From Liquidambar formosana (lineage: Eukaryota; Streptophyta; Magnoliopsida; Saxifragales; Altingiaceae): DNA of 64,000 bases. The DNA lies in NCBI GenBank assembly GCA_039720395.1, contig CM077833.1:16243133-16307132 (forward strand), read 5' to 3'. Of this stretch, positions 58,333 through 64,000 are shown piece after piece. The stretch's first letter is position 1. The number at the start of each line of letters is the position of its first letter. The translations under genes were made by a program, and so were the position numbers. The notes beneath the pieces are model-generated. The model searched no databases and was not told where the DNA came from. It worked only from the letters and a program-made list of their open reading frames with translations.

Positions 58333-58503
58333 GGATGATGATCAGGTAAGCACGTGCTGATATAACTTATATCAAAACCTGCATTGGGAATTGTACCTTG
58401 TGCATTAGTGAGATGTGAGGTGCATTGAATCAATGCAAGGGGTACAACCCCCAATGCATAGTGCTGATATAACTTACATTAGCACGTGTTGATGGGATCA
58501 CCT
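58333..58503. repeat. Fold-back (TA)n-flanked element, copy 8
   Basis: The left arm starts GGATGATGATCAGGTAAGCA and runs through CGTGCTGATATAACTTATATCA. The centre has GTGAGATGTGAGGTGCATTG. The right arm ends ACATTAGCACGTGTTGATGGG. (TA)n precedes (58302-58332) and (GT)n-(TA)n follows (58505-58543). The two ends are of different subtypes, one ending in GATGATCAGG and the other in the GATGGGA type. Confidence 0.75.
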
Positions 58504-58504
58504 C

Positions 58505-58549
<45 letters not shown>

Positions 58550-58558
<9 letters not shown>

Positions 58559-59619
58559 GTAATTTACAATTTTTTTTTCATTGAAATAAAATTTGTATGA
58601 CATTGAAATAAAGACTATAAGTTATTAAAAAAACTTATTTAAACGATAAACTTTAAAAAAAATTTCGTTCATTCACTCAATACCATTTTGTTTGGTAACA
58701 ATTTCCTACTTGTTAACAAAAACAAAAAATTATTGCTTCTTCTCAATGTGTCTCTATCTATATTTAAAATTACAATTATTCTAACCATAATATAAAAAAA
58801 ACAAACAAAAAACAAAAGGCTAAAATTGAATAATGAATCACATGATAATATATTAAGTAGCTCATCTTAATATACATGACCTAATTAAAATAATACATTT
58901 TAATAAACAATGCAATTATCTTCTTATATTTTTTTATAAAATCTTGAAAATTTGAAAATGAAGTGAAGAGTGGCCTACTAACTTTTACTTCTCCACATTG
59001 ATGAGAAAGAGGGGGAGCTTTTACTTTTTGGAGGGGCACGTGGTGGACACATTATTCACCGGTTTCAACTATTTTTTCCACATTGTACAACACGCGTTTT
59101 TAAGATAAATAAATGACGCAGGGGCCCTAAAAGTCGTACAAATGAGATATTATCTACCAGATTACCCCAAATGAAAGGAGCCAAAGGATTTTCATCCACC
59201 CACTGCGCCCTTACAATTCAAACCTGGGACCCAAGAATGCAACAACTTGCTTACTATTCTGCACACTTGCGGGGAAGTCTCGCTTGTCCTAAGTGGCTAT
59301 TGGCCCTAAATTACCAAATTCTTTGATCTTTTGGATCCGTTTCATTATAATGAGCTTGGAGTAATAGAGCTTGTACGAAAAAATCCCGACCAAAAAATAT
59401 AATATAAAAATAAAAAGAGTTCTACATTTTTATTTTTAAAAAAAATGTTAAAACCAGGTCTTAATTAAATCACTTTGCTTATTGGTGATGGATAAAATTA
59501 TAATTAAGAAAAAAATTGAGCGCCCTTTTTTTTTTTTGAAAAATTGGCTACTATATTATCTCATGGATAAATCCCATGCATGTATGTAGCATTACCTTTT
59601 TGTTTGTGTTCATAGAAAA
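58550..59619. other. Intergenic, no gene seen
   Basis: AT-rich, with a T run at about 58542-58558. No coding region or structured RNA was recognised. Confidence 0.4.
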
Positions 59620-59781
59620 AAACTTGTATACGACTATGACACGGTTACATAGTGTCATAGGTTAATGGAAACAAAGCAAAATGAGATAATGGGATAAAAA
59701 AGTACTATAATAATCCTACTTTACTTCATCTTTATTAACTTATGACAATACATCAATTATGTCATAGTTATATACAAGTTT
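59620..59781. mobile_element. Fold-back MITE (AAACTTGTATA ends)
   Basis: The left end AAACTTGTATACGACTATGAC and the reverse complement of the right end AAACTTGTATATAACTATGAC are inverted repeats of about 65 bp, continuing through TGTCATAGGTTAAT against TGTCATAAGTTAAT. Partial relatives are at about 39236-39345 and 43440-43565. Non-coding. Confidence 0.65.
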
Positions 59782-60885
59782 CTCTCATTTTCATAATGTT
59801 GCTGTTGGCTTGTTCGTTCCTTTTATGCCTCAAAACTTTTCAAGTAAAAACCCCTTTTAATTCTTAAGGTGGCAATATAGATAGTTCAAAACTATCTTTA
59901 GACAGTTGAGAATATTAATGGAAAATTGTAATTGAAAAACAAGAATGGAAGGAACAAGCATATCGTCGAAGAAAAAAAACAAAAAAAAAAAAAAAAAAAA
60001 AAAAACCGGAAAAGGAGTTTACAGATTAAATGTCAAGAATTATATTACTCATTCCATCCTACAAAGATAGGTCATATTTAACAAAATATAGAATTTAAGA
60101 AAATCTCATCATTGCATTGACTAGTCATTTATTAAGCACCATCTTTCCAAAAACACCCTCTCTTTCTTTGTATTAGGTTTTGTGTTGAAGGTAATAATTG
60201 AATTAACAAGGGTAGTGTAGGAAATTTTAAAAAATTATTTTTTAACTTTTCAAGATGTATGAAAATATTTTGGTACAAAAAAAATAACAAATGTAACTTA
60301 TCTATATGCGCAGAGAAAGTATTATTATTCTAATTATTAATGGGCCATAATAGCGGTAGGTGGTCCATCTATTTGTGGGTGCAGGAGCCTGCATGACCAA
60401 TGTAATGCTTGAGGGACCCACATTTTAGGGTTTGAGGAGCAAATGCAAGCAGCGTTTATGTGAGTATGGTCATTACATAAATAAATTATAAATGTCGCTT
60501 GCAATTAGGTAAAAAGCTAGGAAATTGGTTTTTTATTTTTTTATTTTATTTTTTTAATCTTATGGATAAGATGGAAGATAAAAAAAATTATAAAATCACA
60601 CATTGGACTAAAAAATTTGACAAACAATTTAATACTTCAAAGTTACCAGTATTATTGCAATTGCAAGCCCATGATCCTTCAAATCTGAAATGACAAAAGT
60701 GACAATATAATATTGTTGTCCATTGATAATATGAGACTTTTTCTTCAAAATTTTTAATGGGAAGACCATAAAGGGAATGTGGAAGATGCCAAGAAATATA
60801 ATGTACATGAAACCCAAAAAAAAAAAGGAACTATAAACAATACAGTAACGACTAAGTGACAAGTAATGTTTGAATTTTATTATGG
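59782..60885. other. Intergenic, no gene seen
   Basis: Contains an A-rich tract at about 59972-60005. No gene or clear repeat structure was recognised otherwise. Confidence 0.4.
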
Positions 60886-61052
60886 GATACTTACAGAATG
60901 GTCGAACTATAGGCAAATAATTACAAATCAATTCAATTGACTAGTAACTACATATTAATAAATATTAATTTAATTAAGAATGATTAGGAAGTTACTAGTA
61001 AATGTATTGATTTATAATTATTTACCTATAGCCAGGCCATTCTGTAATTCCC
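60886..61052. mobile_element. MITE of the GGGAATTACAGA family, copy 3
   Basis: The left end GGGATACTTACAGAATGGTC and the reverse complement of the right end (GGGAATTACAGAATGGCC) match. The similarity runs inward through CTATAGGCAAATAATTACAAATCAA and on to ACTAGTAACT, so the element is nearly all inverted repeat. It is the best preserved copy of the family here. Confidence 0.7.
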
Positions 61053-62845
61053 TCAATTATTATAGTAACATTTTTCTGGAGAGAAGGATCCTCCTCTATG
61101 GTGCATTGAAAGGTTCAATGTACATCCGGATTGTTTATGGGATTCTTCTTTTGAATGCCTGGAGCGTTGAAGAAGCGTGTGGCGTGTCTTGCATCCCTTC
61201 CAATGAAGGCACGGCATTGTTTGGTAGAAATTTCGGTAAGAAGGGGGGGATAAAGGAATCCTATAATTGACCATGAGAGCCCAAGAGGAACCTCGCTACA
61301 ATTGTTGGCGTGGCGTCCTCTCGCTTTCACCCATTCCAATGTGAAAAGAGATAAAGGCACGCTGACCCTCACTTCCTTTCAAAGAAAGTAATTGAAATTT
61401 TGGAACATGTCACTACCCAATTTCAATTTCTCATTGCTTTCTTGGAAGACGGCCTTTCTAATTCAATCACACAAATTTTTCTTTTACCATTCCAATTTCG
61501 CCACTTAAATGGTCCTTATTTAGTATTGATCTTATCAAAAAATCAGTTTTTGATAAGGACGAACTGGATACTGGTCATACTTTTGTTTTAAGTACAAAGT
61601 GGTATTACAATATAGTCACATAATTTTATTTTTTTTTTCTTTAATGGGAGAGGGGGGGTGGGGATTGAAAAGTAATATTGGGTTTGAATCCCATTAGGGC
61701 ACCTCTCCCTATTAGGTTGGACGTTTAATAAAAAAAGAGTGCTAAGAAGGCCACAGTTATGAAACTCATGAAGAATTGGCATTGCATTAAAATAGACGAA
61801 CAGAGATGCCACCTAGAAAGAATTGGGGAGGTAAATAATAAATAAGACAACGATGAATGCCGTTGTGTGTGAATGCTTTTGCCAATGGTCACACTTGCCA
61901 ATTTCACACTAGGTGACATATTTTATTTATTTTTTATTATTATTTTAAAAATAAAAAATAAAAAGCTGTGAGGCGCCAGGCATAGCAAGGCAGCCACTAA
62001 AATATAAGGGTCTTATTTTGGTACTATACCTATAGTAGGTTTAAATTTTTTTGTTTTCCCAAAAGAGAATATTATTGTAATCCCTTAATTTTATTTTCAC
62101 ACTCGATTAAATCTTATTTATAAAATTTTTTATGAAAAATATGAAAAGTTATATTAAAAATTTGTTACGTGATCCACTAGAAAACATTATTTTGAACAAC
62201 TTTACAAGAGAGAGTTTTTTCAAAATCTATCGTTTAAGTTGATTTTTTTTATCATTTACTGTTTCTATTTAAATTTTGGCCAAAAAATTTACTTAAACGA
62301 AAGATTTTTAAAAAACATTCCTCTACAAAGTTATTAAAAATGATGTTTTCTAGTAGATTACGCCTTCAGTTTTCTTAAAAACCTTTTATATTTTTCTAAA
62401 ACCTTAAGAAATTAAAATCAGTAGGATATACAAACAAACTTTATGTTGTTACTAGGAAAAAAAAATGGGTATGGAGAGCCCCATTTTAAAACTTTACCTA
62501 GGACTCCAAAAAACTCAAAACGAGCTCTGGGCCTAAATGATGAAATTGTCTTGAAGGGTGGTGTTAGCATGATAGCCTATCATTGTTGACAGTCAAATCA
62601 TGATCACAAATTGGTTTTTTTCCTCTTAAAAAAATTAATGGTTTATTATTTCTTATAGTCATAATTTGATTGTTTTGACAATGACAATCTGTTATGCAAG
62701 CATTTCCCTTCTATAAATAGCAATTGCTGGTTAGGCCTCTCAAACGTGCCATAATTATGCAATAAGAGCTTTCTAACATAAGTAATTCTCATCTAGAGGG
62801 GGCTTATTCTAGAAGCACTTTTTTCCTTAAGATTTTAATTAGTAA
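61053..62845. other. Intergenic, no gene supported
   Basis: Open frames near 61053-61372 have no recognised domain. A box B-like GGGTTTGAATCCC at about 61679-61691 has no convincing box A. The rest is AT-rich. Confidence 0.35.
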
Positions 62846-63224
62846 GGATCCATTTCGTTGCCTAAATGGATTAAATAATTAGAATGCTTTTCTACATAAT
62901 ATTGAAGGCATAAATCTATCACATCGAATGAGATAATTATTAAAAAAAAAAAATTTGCTAGTTATCATTATTGTTGATGGTATAAGTTCAACTTTAAAAA
63001 TTCATGTAATGTGATTATTTTGAATTTTCACTTAAATTTGTAATGAATGGGACTATTTTACTTATTCATGAGATGTTATTATTTTAAATTTTTATTCTCA
63101 TTTTTTATGATGACTTCTATCCACTTGAATTTTTTCATTAAATGTGATAAATTTATATCTTCAATATTATATATATAAATACATTAAAATTGTTTAATTT
63201 CTATTTGGATACCCAAAGAAACAC
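62846..63224. mobile_element. Tourist-like MITE, copy 3, TSD TAA
   Basis: The left end GGATCCATTTCGTTGCCTAA and the reverse complement of the right end (GTGTTTCTTTGGGTATCC) are diverged inverted repeats. The inner words CATAATATTGAAGG and CTTCAATATTATATA pair. TAA is present at 62843-62845 and 63225-63227. Related to 53261 and 55321. Confidence 0.65.
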
Positions 63225-63591
63225 TAAATATTTCTCATCTTAAGAAATCTTAGCCAAATGCGTTCCAAGTTTACTTGGAATTTCAACTCCCACCAACTAT
63301 AGTTACCCAAAAGCTATATTTCCTTTGATATCAAAACCACCTCTAAGCTGATTCCACGTGCAATTACCCATCGAAGAAATTGAATAATCCTCTATGATCA
63401 ATGTTCATTTCATGACTCACTTTATAAAAAAGTAATCATTCTATCATGGAATATGGTAGCATTCGATGACCACGTGAAGTTACCATCAACATGATAATTG
63501 CCAACCCACTTTTACCCCAGACCACGGATTCACGGTTGTGAGCCACCCACCCCCATCAGAATTTGAAATATTTGTGTCCTATCATATGTAT

Positions 63592-63744
63592 AGTTATGGT
63601 CCCATAAGTAGTGTTGATATAAGTTATATCAACACCATGCATTGGAGATTGTATTTTTTACATTAGTTCAATATAGATTGTACAACTCCCAATACATGAT
63701 ACTGATATAACTTCTATATACACGTGCTGATGGGAACATAACCA
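63592..63744. repeat. Fold-back (TA)n-flanked element, copy 9
   Basis: The unit starts AGTTATGGTCCCATAAGTAG and holds GTTGATATAAGTTATATCAA, GCATTGGAGATTGTA and TTGTACAACTCCCAATACAT, and closes with CACGTGCTGATGGGAACATAACC. This is the GTTATGTTCCCATC end subtype. (TA)n follows at 63744-63757. Confidence 0.7.
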
Positions 63745-63879
63745 TATATATATATAGATTAGGATAAACATATACAATTTTTTTCACAAATTTTTATACA
63801 AGTATTTAGATAACCCATTTCCAATTCATATTTTACGAAACCCACCGTTGGATTAAATAGCTTTTCCACATAGGTAGGG

Positions 63880-64000
63880 TTGGACACAGTTCGGTTCAGT
63901 CGGTATTTTGGGGGTAATAGCCACCGAACCGAAGGTGTCGGTTTTGCTAATTTGTCAACCGAAGCCGACCGACATACAATGAAAATCACACCACACTGAC
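63880..64000. repeat. Start of a GGTTCGGT/ACCGAACC repeat cut by the window edge
   Basis: Short inverted words (GTTCGGTT, CACCGAACCGAA, TCAACCGAAGCC) suggest the end of a longer dispersed repeat that continues past the window. It cannot be classified. Confidence 0.35.

Noticed and set aside
61679..61691. SINE or tRNA box B
   Set aside because: A single GGGTTTGAATCCC without a box A or poly(A) end is not enough.

Overview
This is nuclear DNA from a flowering plant, most likely a eudicot and quite possibly a woody species with a repeat-rich genome. The evidence is AT-rich intergenic sequence, GT-AG introns with T-rich 3' ends, a chloroplast one-helix protein, a root growth factor peptide, a three-exon class III peroxidase and many plant-type MITEs, SINEs and a TRIM. 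No tRNA or rRNA gene, CRISPR array, operon or organellar block was seen. Exon borders below were placed by eye from splice sites, reading frame and family knowledge; no transcript data were available.

Six intact genes are well supported and a seventh is likely. Left to right they are: (1) a small plant protein whose last exon adds a CAIM prenylation box, + strand, 9801-15751, with a 5.4 kb intron; (2) OHP2, a chloroplast one-helix light-harvesting-like protein, +, 18876-22545; (3) a likely 81-residue coiled-coil, tail-anchored protein, -, 25091-25336, with a separate 5' UTR exon near 26.6 kb; (4) a seven-exon CDK-like kinase with an MGC acylation start, +, 27237-33706; (5) an 87-residue DUF3511 protein, -, 38026-38289; (6) a 79-residue RGF/GOLVEN/CLEL peptide precursor, +, 49374-49739; (7) a peroxidase-12-like class III peroxidase, -, 53969-57696. 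Two decayed F-box/DUF295-type genes lie in tandem at 50.3-52.2 kb.

Much of the rest is small mobile elements. Several can be read in detail: a TRIM (12172-12509, TSD TATTT) whose 5' LTR was later hit by a tRNA-derived SINE (15-bp TSD); a Mutator-like element with a 9-bp TSD (13430-14082); a hAT-like element (20041-20457); Tourist-like MITEs with TAA borders; a MITE family starting GGGAATTACAGA; and at least nine copies or fragments of a fold-back element that sits in or beside (TA)n tracts, recalling rice Micron. Three LINE RNase H fragments are also visible. A perfect 45-bp inverted repeat at 47262-47416 is a striking hairpin.

The genes do not form a pathway. They are independent loci for thylakoid protein assembly, kinase signalling, peptide signalling and cell-wall/ROS chemistry, set in repeats. 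The items that look least described are the fold-back (TA)n-associated family, the perfect hairpin, and the CaaX protein whose lipid-anchor signal depends on splicing a TE-filled intron.
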